Source: Pseudomonas peradeniyensis (GTDB lineage: Bacteria; Pseudomonadota; Gammaproteobacteria; Pseudomonadales; Pseudomonadaceae). From it: a DNA stretch of 64,000 nucleotides. Every line of letters starts with the position of its first letter. Position 1 is the first letter of the stretch. Positions 34,593 to 43,708 of this stretch are shown in pieces. Position numbers and translations under genes: made by a program. The notes beneath the pieces are model-generated. The model saw nothing but the letters and a program-made list of their open reading frames with translations, was not told the origin of the DNA and made no database searches. Where the stretch lies: NCBI RefSeq assembly GCF_014268935.2, contig NZ_JABWRJ020000001.1:930001-994000 (forward strand), written 5' to 3'.

Positions 34593-37210
34593 TATATAAC
34601 CTCGCTCATGGCGCTGAATAAGGCTTCTAGCTCTTCAGTGTCCTTCATATATCCTTTGTCTGATGGTTTAAGGCGGAAGCAGCATTTGCTACACCACTTC
34701 TCCAATGCATCATCATCGATAATGAGTAAGGTTATAGTGGTGCCGAGTGCAATAGCGCCGCCTATCCAGCTTAAGCGGCTCAGAAACATCATGGCAGTAC
34801 GGTTGGCTGCCAGCTTTGCAGAAAGTGTGGAAAGAGTAGTAAGTAATCTGCTGGTCTTTTCACTGGTTGCGCTGATTGATAGCCACTGGAAAAGCGCACT
34901 TGCCTGCGAAAATGCTATTCCTCCCTGCCCCAAAAGTAGGGTGATCGTAGATCCAGCTCGCAGCCAATAAGTCGTCGCCAGCAATGATTTAGATCGAACG
35001 TCGGCTTCTCTCGCATCTGAAACGTCCCACGTAATACTGATAACGCCACCCACCGCAGCCAACCCCGCCCCCCATAGCCGATAACGCCCCAGGCTGATGT
35101 CCGCTCCCCGCGCAATCGTGCTGTTCCGCCCGACGCCCAGCAGGGTCTGTTCGGTCCCCACCGCCAATAGCTCGAACCCCGCCGCCGCACTGGCCAATCC
35201 AGCGGCCACCACCTCGCTCCAGAAGCGCCGGTCCTTGTCATCCCGCTGCCCCTGCAACAGGAGCAGCCCCGCTTCCAGCAGGAGCAGGCCACTGGCCAGC
35301 CGAAGCCGATAGAACGAATGAGCGTGAGCGCCCTGCAACGTCTCCACATAGGCGCGATCAAGACGTCGGACCATGGGGGCCGCCACCCGTCCTCGCGAGG
35401 GGGTGTCACCCTCGAGTGCGTGTTCGCTCAGGCGCAGGTTGATGGCTTGCTCGCCCAGCGAGGCGATGAGGTAGGTGCCCAGGCGCCGGTACAGCAGGCG
35501 ATCCATGTTGCCGGGGGCGCCGGCCTGCAGGCTCTGGCGCCCCAGTTGACCCAGCCAGGCCAAGGCCCCGGCGGTGTTGAGGGCGCTGTGCTGGGCCAGC
35601 TGGTCGAGGTGGCCGTCCACCCGGCTGAACTGCGAGGCGAGTTCCTTGGCGTACTTGAGCGAGGTGTCCACCTGCTGCCAGTGATCGTATTCCGGTGGCA
35701 GCGCTTGCAACGCCTGGCGTGTCTGCTCCAGCACCTCGGCAATGGCGCGCTGGTTGAAGACGAAGGAGCGCAGGGCCAGGTTGTCGGGCGTCAGCGTGTC
35801 GGCATGCCACCACTGGGCGAGCAGCCGCGCCCCGGCCGACACGCCCTCCATGCCGACCACGCTGAGCCCGGTCTGGTGAGCGAAGCACAGGCCGCTGCGC
35901 AGGTCGTTCTCGTCGTAGTAGGCCAGGGCCGCGAGCAGTTGCTCAGATTGCAGCCAGACGAGATGGTCGTCGGCCCGCACGTCGGCCAGGCGCTGCGCCT
36001 CGAGGCCGTGGGATTCGAACCAGGCAAGCTGGTCGTGCATGGCCTTGAGGTCGACGTGTGGCAGGTAACGCGCTTCGAACTGCCGGGCGAACTCGCCGTT
36101 GTTCGCCCGGGCCTCAAGGTCCTGGCGCCTGAGTGCGCCTGCGGTATCGAGAATGCCTTCCTTGGCCTGCGCCCACCAGGCGGCCATCTGCGGGTTGGCG
36201 CCCTGATCGGCACCGGCGAGGTGGGCGCGCATGGCCTCTTTGTGACGGTCGACCAGCGCGGCGACCTTGCGCTCACTGAATTGCTGATGCAGTTCGGTGA
36301 AGGCCTGGGCGACCAGCACCTTGCGCTCGTTGCTGGGGCCGGGTTTTCCCGCGACCGACTCCGAGGCTTGCAGCCAATCCTTCAGGTGCTCCATGCCCGC
36401 GTTGCGCCAGGCATTGAGTTGCTGGGTGATGCCGATGGCATCCTCCACCACCACCGCGATACCACGGGCCTCGGGTTTGCCGGCAACCGGGCCCAGCATG
36501 TACCGGGCCGCTGTCAGCGAATGGACGCTGGTTTCACTGAACAGCTGGTTGTCCAGCAGCTTGCGCAATGAGCTGTCGGTTTCCGCAGCGAAATCGGCGA
36601 CCAGGTCCAGTTGGTCATGGCGCAGCACATAAGGCCTGGGCGTCGGGCAGCCAAGGCCGGTGAAGGCGGCGACATCCACGGCCGGCAGCCTGTCGCGTCG
36701 ACGCAGCAGTTGCTGCTGGGCCGCTTCGGTCAGCGGGTCGGGGCTGTAGAACAGGCGCAGCTCAGCCAGGTCTTCGAGGTCATGGACGTTGAACGCCAAG
36801 GCCGTGTTGCGAATCATGTCGCGCAGGGTGTGGGCGTCTGTGGCGTCCGGCTCGGACTGCCCGGGGTCAACCAGCGACAATGAACCGTTTGCCGCAATGC
36901 GATAGGGCGGGTGCAGGCTGTGCTGCCCGCTGCGCTTGCGTTTCTCCATGACGTACAGGAAGCCTTGGCGCAGTGGCCGAATGGCATAGTCGGCATGCTG
37001 GAGCGTGGCAACGCTGTAGGGATGGCGCAGGTGATCGGGCAGGGTTGGCAAGCGCAGGCGTTGGCCGGTAGTGCCGCCAACTGCCGCATAGCGCAGGGGC
37101 AGGATGGTGAAGGTGCGCGTGCAATGGACGGCGGGCCCGCTGGCGAAGGGGGCCTCCAGGGCCTCGCAGTTCTGTCGAGTGATTTCGAGCAATTTGTTGA
37201 AGTCGAACAT
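34592..37210 (-). CDS. BTH_I2691/VasX-like type VI effector (pore-forming type)
   Basis: 872 residues. The N-terminal ~200 match the VasX-type region of BTH_I2691 family effectors: HCTRTFTILPLRYAAVGG, RPLRQGFLYVMEK and a central DNLALRSFVFNQRAIA. The C-terminal third has several hydrophobic helices: YRLRLASGLLLLEAGLLLLQ, SEVVAAGLASAAAGFELLAV, YRLWGAGLAAVGGVISITW and WIGGAIALGTTITLLIID. Family members such as Tke5 of P. putida depolarise target-cell membranes. No VgrG or PAAR gene is nearby. The C-terminal coding end turns AT-rich, like the next gene. Confidence 0.82.
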   Translation of the reverse strand: MFDFNKLLEITRQNCEALEAPFASGPAVHCTRTFTILPLRYAAVGGTTGQRLRLPTLPDHLRHPYSVATLQHADYAIRPLRQGFLYVMEKRKRSGQHSLHPPYRIAANGSLSLVDPGQSEPDATDAHTLRDMIRNTALAFNVHDLEDLAELRLFYSPDPLTEAAQQQLLRRRDRLPAVDVAAFTGLGCPTPRPYVLRHDQLDLVADFAAETDSSLRKLLDNQLFSETSVHSLTAARYMLGPVAGKPEARGIAVVVEDAIGITQQLNAWRNAGMEHLKDWLQASESVAGKPGPSNERKVLVAQAFTELHQQFSERKVAALVDRHKEAMRAHLAGADQGANPQMAAWWAQAKEGILDTAGALRRQDLEARANNGEFARQFEARYLPHVDLKAMHDQLAWFESHGLEAQRLADVRADDHLVWLQSEQLLAALAYYDENDLRSGLCFAHQTGLSVVGMEGVSAGARLLAQWWHADTLTPDNLALRSFVFNQRAIAEVLEQTRQALQALPPEYDHWQQVDTSLKYAKELASQFSRVDGHLDQLAQHSALNTAGALAWLGQLGRQSLQAGAPGNMDRLLYRRLGTYLIASLGEQAINLRLSEHALEGDTPSRGRVAAPMVRRLDRAYVETLQGAHAHSFYRLRLASGLLLLEAGLLLLQGQRDDKDRRFWSEVVAAGLASAAAGFELLAVGTEQTLLGVGRNSTIARGADISLGRYRLWGAGLAAVGGVISITWDVSDAREADVRSKSLLATTYWLRAGSTITLLLGQGGIAFSQASALFQWLSISATSEKTSRLLTTLSTLSAKLAANRTAMMFLSRLSWIGGAIALGTTITLLIIDDDALEKWCSKCCFRLKPSDKGYMKDTEELEALFSAMSEVI

Positions 37211-37453
37211 CCGATGTCCTCAGCGAAGCTGTTCATGCAGGTGTGTTAGTACCGAGCCCGTGGCTGTTGCAGCCAGCCACGGGCGACGTTACGCAGACCT
37301 GAAACACTAGCGAGGAACGGATTGTGGGTGGTCGACAGTGCTTCCCAAATCCACGTAGGACGTTTCTCTGATTTTCCTTTTCAGCGCTTATTGGCAGTAT
37401 TCAGTTACACCTCACCGGCGAATCCGCGTGGGCAGGCGATCCGCCGCCGAGGC
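37211..37453. other. Intergenic stretch, nothing recognised
   Basis: About 240 bases between cntB and the effector start; must contain the effector promoter. No repeat or terminator recognised. Confidence 0.35.
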
Positions 37454-38428
37454 TCAGAGATCCAGCACCAACCGCGCCGAGCGCGCCCGCGAGACGCACA
37501 GCATCATGGTCTGTTGCGAGGCTTTCTCCTCGTCGCTCAGGTACTGGTCGAAATGCTCGGCCTCGCCTTCGAGGATCGCCGTCTCGCAGGTGCCGCACAC
37601 GCCTTCGCGGCACAGGCACTCGACCTTGGCGGCCTTGGATTTCTCGATGGCCTGGAGAATGGTCATGCCTTCCTCGACTTCCAGTTCGGTGCCGGAGCGC
37701 GCCAGCACCACGGTGAACGCCGAGCCTGCGGCCGGCGCGGCGGCGGCGAACTGTTCCCAGTGCACGCGGGACTCGGCGATGCCGGCGGCGGCGGCGCTGG
37801 CGATCACCGCGTCGATCAGCGGCTTGGGCCCGCACACATAGAGATGGGCGTCATCGGTGAGCCCCGCGCACAGCGCGGCGAGGTCGAGCTTGCGCTCCAG
37901 GCTGTCGATGTAGAAGCGGGTGTTGCCGGCATGCGGGCCTTGCGCCAGGTCGCCCTGGAAGGCGCCGTGCTCGGGGGCGCGGAAGGCGTAGTGCAGCTCG
38001 TAGGGGGTAGTGCTGCCTTCGAGCTCGTGCAGCTGCGCCAGGAACGGGGTGATGCCGATGCCGCCGGCGATCAGCACATGGCGCCCGGCGCTTGGGTCGA
38101 GGGCGAACAGGTTGTTGGGGGTGGAAATGGTCAGCTCGCTGCCCACCTCGACCTGCTGGTGCATGAACGCCGAACCGCCCTTGGACTGCTCCTCCAGGCG
38201 CACGCCGATCTGGTAGCTGTGCAACTGGCGCGGGTCGCTCATCAGCGAGTAGGCATTGCTGAACTGGCTGCCGCAGGCCGACTGCATCTGCACGATAACG
38301 TGGCTGCCGCCGCTGAAGGCGGGCAGGGCGGCGCCGTCGGCGCGGGCCAGGGTGAAGCGCTTGATCTGCGGCGTGGCCTGTTCCACGCCGGTCACGCGCA
38401 CCTTGAACATTTCGTATTGCTTGGCCAT
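37454..38428 (-). CDS. cntB: Carnitine monooxygenase reductase subunit (YeaX-like)
   Basis: 324 residues, usual CntB/YeaX length. FMN/NAD reductase domain (SNAYSLMSDP, AGGIGITPFLAQL, HLYVCGPKPLID) followed by a plant-type 2Fe-2S domain with CLCREGVCGTC and a later Cys in MMLCVSRA. It passes electrons from NAD(P)H to CntA. ATG 38428 (MAKQYEM) is taken over an upstream frame to 38443. Last gene of the cnt/dml cluster, 57 bp after cntA. Confidence 0.88.
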   Translation of the reverse strand: MAKQYEMFKVRVTGVEQATPQIKRFTLARADGAALPAFSGGSHVIVQMQSACGSQFSNAYSLMSDPRQLHSYQIGVRLEEQSKGGSAFMHQQVEVGSELTISTPNNLFALDPSAGRHVLIAGGIGITPFLAQLHELEGSTTPYELHYAFRAPEHGAFQGDLAQGPHAGNTRFYIDSLERKLDLAALCAGLTDDAHLYVCGPKPLIDAVIASAAAAGIAESRVHWEQFAAAAPAAGSAFTVVLARSGTELEVEEGMTILQAIEKSKAAKVECLCREGVCGTCETAILEGEAEHFDQYLSDEEKASQQTMMLCVSRARSARLVLDL

Positions 38429-38485
38429 GGCGTACCTCGACAACGAAGCCCCGCGCCAGGCCCTGGCGCGGGGCGGGGAGCGTGT

Positions 38486-39607
38486 TCAGTCGTCCAGGTG
38501 GGCGACGGCGATCAGGTTATGGAAGTGGGCGATGCCGTGCTCGCTCACGCCGCTGCGCTGCGAATCGACCATGATCCGCCCTTGGCCACGGTAGCCGCGG
38601 GACTTCAGGCCCTTCTGCACGCTCTCGACCAGGCGCAGGTCCTCGGGACGGAACACCTCGCGGTACCAGTCGATCAGCTTGTGCTGCTCCTCGCTGAGAT
38701 CCTTGTTGAGGAAGTAGATGTCGTAGTGCTGCAGGGTGGTTTCGGCATCGACCGGGAACTCGTAGATCACGGTCATGAAGTTGGCCCCTGGCGGTACGTT
38801 GAACATGGTGCACGGCCAGGCCCAGAAGCCGGCGAAGGACGGATCCTTGACCGTTTCATCGAACTTGAACGACTGCTCCGACGGCTTGGCCAGGCCGTAC
38901 TGCAAGGTCCAGTTGCCGTGCAGGCTGTGGCTGTACTGGCCGACGTCCACCGAGTCGGAGAAGCCGGGGTGGGCCGGGGCGCAGTGGTAGCACTCGAGGT
39001 AGTTGTCGACGATCGACTTCCAGTTGGCCGGGGTGTCGCTGACGAAGCGCGCGGCCAGGTGCAGGTCGTCGATCACCGCGCAGGCCTCGCGCATGCGTTT
39101 TTGCATGCCGGGCAGCTGGTCTTCGACGGAACCTGCGTCGTTGTCCATGTTGATGAAGATGAAGCCGGCGTACTCTTCGACGCGCAACTGCACCAGGTTG
39201 GAGTTGTCCTTGTCGAAGTTGGCGACGTTCTCGCAGTTGCGCGCGTGGGCCAGCTCGCCGTCGAGCTTGAAGGTCCAGGCGTGGTACGGGCAGGTGATGA
39301 CGTTCTTGGCCTTGCCGCTGCCTTCGAGCAGTTGGTGGCCGCGGTGCGGGCAGACGTTGTAGAACGCGCGCAGCACGTCGTCGCGGCCACGCACGACGAT
39401 GATGCTTTCACCGATCACCTGGCGGGTGATGTAGGCGTTTTTTTCGGCGACTTCGCTGCGGTGGCCGACGCAGATCCAGCTGCGGGCGAAGATCGCTTCC
39501 TTTTCGTGTTCGAACACCACGGCCTGGGTGTAGAACGTGGCCGGAAGGGTGAAGGCCTCTTCGGGATTGGCGCAGAAGTCGGCGGGCAGGCGTTTGAAAT
39601 CGTTCAT
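38486..39607 (-). CDS. cntA: Carnitine monooxygenase oxygenase subunit (Rieske, YeaW-like)
   Basis: 373 residues, CntA/YeaW size. Rieske 2Fe-2S ligands C86, H88, C106, H109 (CPHRGH…CPYHAW). Mononuclear iron His pair H208 and H213 lie in NYLECYHCAPAHPGF. The bridging residue is E205, the glutamate diagnostic of CntA where most Rieske oxygenases have Asp. Ends with the very conserved SVQKGLKSRGYRGQGRIM and EHGIAHFHNL. Splits L-carnitine into trimethylamine and malic semialdehyde. Partner CntB is next downstream. Its own promoter region carries the shared operator at 39626-39656. Confidence 0.92.
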   Translation of the reverse strand: MNDFKRLPADFCANPEEAFTLPATFYTQAVVFEHEKEAIFARSWICVGHRSEVAEKNAYITRQVIGESIIVVRGRDDVLRAFYNVCPHRGHQLLEGSGKAKNVITCPYHAWTFKLDGELAHARNCENVANFDKDNSNLVQLRVEEYAGFIFINMDNDAGSVEDQLPGMQKRMREACAVIDDLHLAARFVSDTPANWKSIVDNYLECYHCAPAHPGFSDSVDVGQYSHSLHGNWTLQYGLAKPSEQSFKFDETVKDPSFAGFWAWPCTMFNVPPGANFMTVIYEFPVDAETTLQHYDIYFLNKDLSEEQHKLIDWYREVFRPEDLRLVESVQKGLKSRGYRGQGRIMVDSQRSGVSEHGIAHFHNLIAVAHLDD

Positions 39608-39625
39608 GGCTCTATCTCGGTTCTT

Positions 39626-39656
39626 ATTGGTTAACGCGTATCTAATGGTTAACAAG
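39626..39656 (-). promoter_or_regulatory. Shared operator upstream of cntA
   Basis: Contains GTATCTAATGGTTAACA (plus-strand reading, 39638-39654). It matches GTATCTTATGGTTTACA upstream of the BCCT gene at 15 of 17 positions. A GGTTAAC half-site is repeated at 39629 and 39646. Confidence 0.5.
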
Positions 39657-39729
39657 CTGGGCAAAAAAATTTGTCGCAGGTTTGGCAACGTGGGCGCGGC
39701 GCATCGCCGCTCCCACGACAAATCCAGAC

Positions 39730-41328
39730 TCAGTGCACTGCCGCCGCGCTGCGCGGTGCCTGCAACGGCGGCTCTTCTCCGGCCAGGCGGGTAGCCTCTT
39801 CCTCGATACGGTACGCCGGCACCTGGCCGTAGTCGGCGGCCAGCCACTTGAAGAAGCCGTAGATCTTCACCAGCAGGATCACCATGAACGGGATCGCGGT
39901 GAGCACCACGGCGGTCTTCATGGTCGACAGCGAAGCCTTGGCGAACAGCATGGCCAGCGGCACCAGGGTCAGCACCACGCACCAGAACAGGCGCAGGGTC
40001 GGGCTCGGATCCTCGCCCTCGCGCAGGTTGCGGGTGCTGGTGGCGGCCACGGCGTAGGCGGCGGCGTCCATGTGCGAGGCGCAGAACACCGCCATGATGA
40101 ACAGGTACGCGGCGAGGAACAGCGTGCCCCACGGCAGGGCCAGCAAGAGGTCGGTCACCGCCGCTTCGCCACCGAGGGTGCCGAGTAGCTTGGGCACGTC
40201 GATCTGGCCGTTGATGAACTGGTGCATGCTGTAGCTTTCCAGCGCGCCGAAGAAGAACCAGCAACCGAAGCTGCCACCCAGCAGCAGGGCGAACACCACT
40301 TCCTTGATCAGCCGGCCACGCGAGACGCGGGCGACGAACATGGCCACGCCCGGCGCGTAGGACACCCACCACAGCCAGTAGAACACCGTCCAGTTACGGG
40401 TGAAGGCGCCGTCGCCGGCCGGGTCGGTGAACAGGCTCATCTGCACGTAGTGCTGCAGCATCAGGCCGATGGAGTTGGCGGTGTTGTTCAGGGTGAACTG
40501 GGTCGGGCCGACCAGCAGGACGATGGCGGCGAACACCAGGGCGCCGATGCAGACCATCTTCGACAGGCGCTGCAGGCCACCGTCGATGCCGATGTACGAA
40601 CTCAGCGAGAACAGCAGCGCCACCGCGCCGATCACCAGCAGTTGCACGGTGAAGGTGTTGGGGGTGCCGGCCAGGTCGGCAAGGCCACGGGTCAGGGTCG
40701 AGGCGGTGAGCGCCAGCGACACGGTCAGCGCGCCCATCATGGTCAGCAGGAAGATCAGGTCGACGGCGCGCCCGACGGGGCCGGTGGCCTTGAAGCCGGT
40801 GACCGCCTCGATGATCGAGGCCAGGTTCAGGCCGCTCTTCTTGCGCACATGGAAGTGGTAGGCCATGGCCAGCGAGGCCAGGGCGTAGATCGACCAGGCG
40901 CTGATGCCCCAGTGGAAGAACGAGTAGCTGACGCTGTACTCCAGGGCCTTGGCCGACATCGGCGCGATGTTCAGGCCCGGGGTCTGGTAGTAGTAGGCCC
41001 ATTCCATCACGCCCCAGTACAGGGTCGAGGAACCCATGCCGGCGCAGATGAACATGAACACCCAGGTGGTGGTGGAGTACTCCGGCTTGCCGGCGCCCAG
41101 GCGGATGTTGCCGTACTTGCTGAAGGCCAGGTACAGCACGGCCAGGGAGCTGCCGAACACCAGCACCTGGACGCTGGTGCCGAAGGTGCGGGTGGCCACC
41201 TCGAACAGCTGGTTGGCCAGGCTTTCGGCCTGGGCGGGGAAGGCAGCAAGGCCGATCACGGTGAGCAGCACGGCCAACAGGCTCACGGCGATCAGGAACA
41301 CGTCGATCTTTTTGTTATTGGGGGACAT
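39730..41328 (-). CDS. yeaV: BCCT family carnitine/betaine transporter (YeaV-like)
   Basis: 532 residues with 12 membrane segments. BCCT signature [20 protein letters not shown], where GMGSS replaces the GMGIG of sodium-coupled BetP, and [24 protein letters not shown] in the middle. Genes on both sides degrade carnitine, so carnitine (or a related quaternary amine) is the probable substrate. ATG 41328 has CCAGGAGA 6 bp ahead; the ORF could start at TTG 41331. Promoter region holds an operator shared with cntA. Confidence 0.87.
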   Translation of the reverse strand: MSPNNKKIDVFLIAVSLLAVLLTVIGLAAFPAQAESLANQLFEVATRTFGTSVQVLVFGSSLAVLYLAFSKYGNIRLGAGKPEYSTTTWVFMFICAGMGSSTLYWGVMEWAYYYQTPGLNIAPMSAKALEYSVSYSFFHWGISAWSIYALASLAMAYHFHVRKKSGLNLASIIEAVTGFKATGPVGRAVDLIFLLTMMGALTVSLALTASTLTRGLADLAGTPNTFTVQLLVIGAVALLFSLSSYIGIDGGLQRLSKMVCIGALVFAAIVLLVGPTQFTLNNTANSIGLMLQHYVQMSLFTDPAGDGAFTRNWTVFYWLWWVSYAPGVAMFVARVSRGRLIKEVVFALLLGGSFGCWFFFGALESYSMHQFINGQIDVPKLLGTLGGEAAVTDLLLALPWGTLFLAAYLFIMAVFCASHMDAAAYAVAATSTRNLREGEDPSPTLRLFWCVVLTLVPLAMLFAKASLSTMKTAVVLTAIPFMVILLVKIYGFFKWLAADYGQVPAYRIEEEATRLAGEEPPLQAPRSAAAVH

Positions 41329-41408
41329 CAATTGTCTCCTGGAGCATTTTTTTTGTAGTAGGCGTCAGGCGTTGGGGAAGTCCGTATCGAGGCTGGGTTT
41401 TCCTTTCT

Positions 41409-41446
41409 GTTAACTATCAGATAACAAGTATCTTATGGTTTACAGA
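41409..41446 (-). promoter_or_regulatory. Shared operator upstream of the BCCT transporter gene
   Basis: GTATCTTATGGTTTACA at 41428-41444 (plus-strand reading) matches the cntA operator at 15 of 17 positions. It is preceded by GTTAAC and AGATAAC repeats. The region is conspicuously AT-rich. Confidence 0.5.
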
Positions 41447-41520
41447 TTCTGCATTGAATCGAAGTGGGTGGCAATAGGATCGTCGGACAATCCGGATGGT
41501 TGGGTGTTGTCTGGGCTGGC

Positions 41521-41598
41521 GCTATCGCGGGGCAAGCCCGCTCCCACGTACAGAAAGACGCATTGCTTCTTTGTGGGAGCGGGCTTGCCACGCGATGA
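41521..41598. repeat. Inverted pair of REP elements
   Basis: CGCGGGGCAAGCCCGCTCCC at 41526 and the inverted GGGAGCGGGCTTGCCACGCG at 41576, between the dmlA 3' end and the BCCT promoter. Confidence 0.8.
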
Positions 41599-41610
41599 CC
41601 TGACGCCGAC

Positions 41611-42702
41611 TCAGGCCCCGAGCAGCTCGGCGATGGCCTTGCCCACTTCCTGGGTCGAGCGGCTGCCGCCCATGTCGCGGGTGGTGTCGCCGTTGGCGAT
41701 CACTGTCTCGATGGCCTTGAGGATGTCGTCGTGGGCCGCCTGGTAGCGGGCGTCGTTGCCGGCCTGGCCGAGGAACTCGAGCATCAGCGCGCCGGACCAG
41801 ATCATCGCGATCGGGTTGGCGATGTTCTGGCCATGGATGTCCGGCGCCGAACCGTGCACCGGCTCGAACAGCGACGGGAACTTGCGCTCGGGGTTGAGGT
41901 TGGCCGACGGCGCGATGCCGATGGTGCCGGCGCAGGCCGGGCCGAGGTCGGAGAGGATGTCGCCGAACAGGTTGGAGGCCACCACCACGTCGAAGCGTTC
42001 AGGCTGCAGCACGAAACGGGCGCAGAGGATGTCGATGTGCTGCTTGTCCCAGCTGATCTCGGGGTAGTGGGCGGCCATGGCGGCGGTGCGCTCGTCCCAG
42101 TAGGGCATGCTCACGGCCATGCCGTTGGACTTGGTTGCCGAGGTGACGTGCTTGCGCTCGCGGGTCTGGGCCACGTCGAAGGCATACTTGAGGATGCGGT
42201 CCACGCCACGGCGGGTGAACACCGACTCCTGCAGCACGAACTCGTTGTCGGTGCCTTCGAACATGCGCCCGCCCAGGGAGGAGTATTCACCCTCGGTGTT
42301 CTCGCGGATCACCACGAAGTCGATGTCGCCGGGCTGCTTGTTCGCCAGCGGGCAGGGCACGCCGGGGAACAGGCGCACCGGGCGGATGTTCACGTACTGG
42401 TCGAAATCGCGGCGGAACTTGAGCAAGGATCCCCACAGCGAGATATGGTCCGGGACCTTGTCCGGCCAGCCGACGGCGCCAAAGTACAGGGCGTCGAAGC
42501 CCTTGAGCTGGTCGAACCAGTCGTCGGGCATCATCTTGCCGTGGGCCAGGTAGTAGTCGCAGCTGGCCCACTCGAAGAACTCGAACTCAAGGTTCAGGCC
42601 GTGCTTGCGGGCGGCGGCCTCGACCACGCGCAGGCCTTCGGGGAGGACTTCGTTACCGATGCCGTCACCGGGGATGGCGGCGATCTTGAAGGTCTTGGTC
42701 AT
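41611..42702 (-). CDS. dmlA: D-malate dehydrogenase (decarboxylating), tartrate dehydrogenase family
   Basis: 363 residues. Beta-decarboxylating dehydrogenase family: AIPGDGIGNEVLPEG, the substrate arginines around FRRDFDQYVNIRPVRLFPG, FVVIRENTEGEYSSLGGRM, and the NAD-binding FEPVHGSAPDIHGQNIANPIA. Converts D-malate to pyruvate and CO2. In carnitine breakdown malic semialdehyde gives malate, so this enzyme fits the flow. Divergent from dmlR, as in E. coli. Tartrate dehydrogenase activity is an alternative. Confidence 0.9.
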   Translation of the reverse strand: MTKTFKIAAIPGDGIGNEVLPEGLRVVEAAARKHGLNLEFEFFEWASCDYYLAHGKMMPDDWFDQLKGFDALYFGAVGWPDKVPDHISLWGSLLKFRRDFDQYVNIRPVRLFPGVPCPLANKQPGDIDFVVIRENTEGEYSSLGGRMFEGTDNEFVLQESVFTRRGVDRILKYAFDVAQTRERKHVTSATKSNGMAVSMPYWDERTAAMAAHYPEISWDKQHIDILCARFVLQPERFDVVVASNLFGDILSDLGPACAGTIGIAPSANLNPERKFPSLFEPVHGSAPDIHGQNIANPIAMIWSGALMLEFLGQAGNDARYQAAHDDILKAIETVIANGDTTRDMGGSRSTQEVGKAIAELLGA

Positions 42703-42796
42703 GGGGCGCCTCTCGTGTTCAGGGAAGATGCGGCCATGCTATAAGGCTGTGCTTCGGAGATAATCCGGCAATCCATCAATTCTTGGTGCACGAATC

Positions 42797-43708
42797 GTGA
42801 ATAATCTGCCGAACCTGGACGACCTCGACATCTTCCTGCAGGTGGCCCGCCGCGCCAGCTTCGCCGCGGTGGCCGACGAGCGCGGCATGTCGGCGGCGTT
42901 CGTCAGCAAGCGCATCCGCCTGTTGGAGGACAGCCTGGGCGTGCGTCTGCTGCACCGTACCACCCGGCGGGTGACGGTGAGCGAGGAGGGCGAGCGGGTG
43001 TACCAGTGGGCGCAGCAGATCTTCGAGACCCTGCAACGCATGGACGACGATCTCAACGTCGGCCAGCGCGAGCCGGTCGGACAGTTGCGCATCGCCAGCA
43101 GCCTGGGCCTGGGCCGGCGCTTCGTGGCGCCGGCGCTGTCGGAACTGGCGGCGCGCTACCCGCGCCTGGACATTCGCCTGGATGTGCACGATCGCCTGGT
43201 GGACCTGATCGCCGAAGGCGTCGACCTGGACATCCGCGTGGGTAACGTGATCGCCCCGCACCTGATCGCCAAGCCCCTGGCGCGCAACCGCCGGGTGCTG
43301 TGCGCGGCGCCTGCGTACCTGGCCGAGCATGGCTCGCCACGGGTGCTGGCGGACCTGGCCAGCCATGACTGCCTGGTGATCAAGGAGCGCGACCACCCGT
43401 TCGGGCTATGGCACCTGGAAGGGCCGCAGGGCGAGGAGAGCGTGCGGGTGACCGGCGGGCTGTCGAGCAACCATGGCGAGGTGGCGCACCAGTGGTGCCT
43501 GGACGGGCGCGGCATCCTGCTGCGCTCGTGGTGGGACGTGCACGACAGCATCGCCGAGGGGCGGCTGGTGCAGGTGCTGCCGGATTACCAGCAGGCGGCG
43601 GACATCTGGGCGGTGTACACGGCGCCCTTGGCCGGCTCGGCCAAGGTGCGGGTGGCGGTGGAGTTCTTCCGGCAGTACTTCGCCGAGCGCTATCGGTTGC
43701 CGGACTGA
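42797..43708 (+). CDS. dmlR: LysR family regulator, DmlR-like
   Basis: 303 residues, GTG start. HTH region DIFLQVARRASFAAVADERG…SAAFVSKRIRLLE and substrate domain LRIASSLGLGRRFVAPALSEL. Gene order and orientation match E. coli dmlR, the D-malate-responsive activator of dmlA. Its stop overlaps the next small gene. Confidence 0.87.
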   Translation: MNNLPNLDDLDIFLQVARRASFAAVADERGMSAAFVSKRIRLLEDSLGVRLLHRTTRRVTVSEEGERVYQWAQQIFETLQRMDDDLNVGQREPVGQLRIASSLGLGRRFVAPALSELAARYPRLDIRLDVHDRLVDLIAEGVDLDIRVGNVIAPHLIAKPLARNRRVLCAAPAYLAEHGSPRVLADLASHDCLVIKERDHPFGLWHLEGPQGEESVRVTGGLSSNHGEVAHQWCLDGRGILLRSWWDVHDSIAEGRLVQVLPDYQQAADIWAVYTAPLAGSAKVRVAVEFFRQYFAERYRLPD

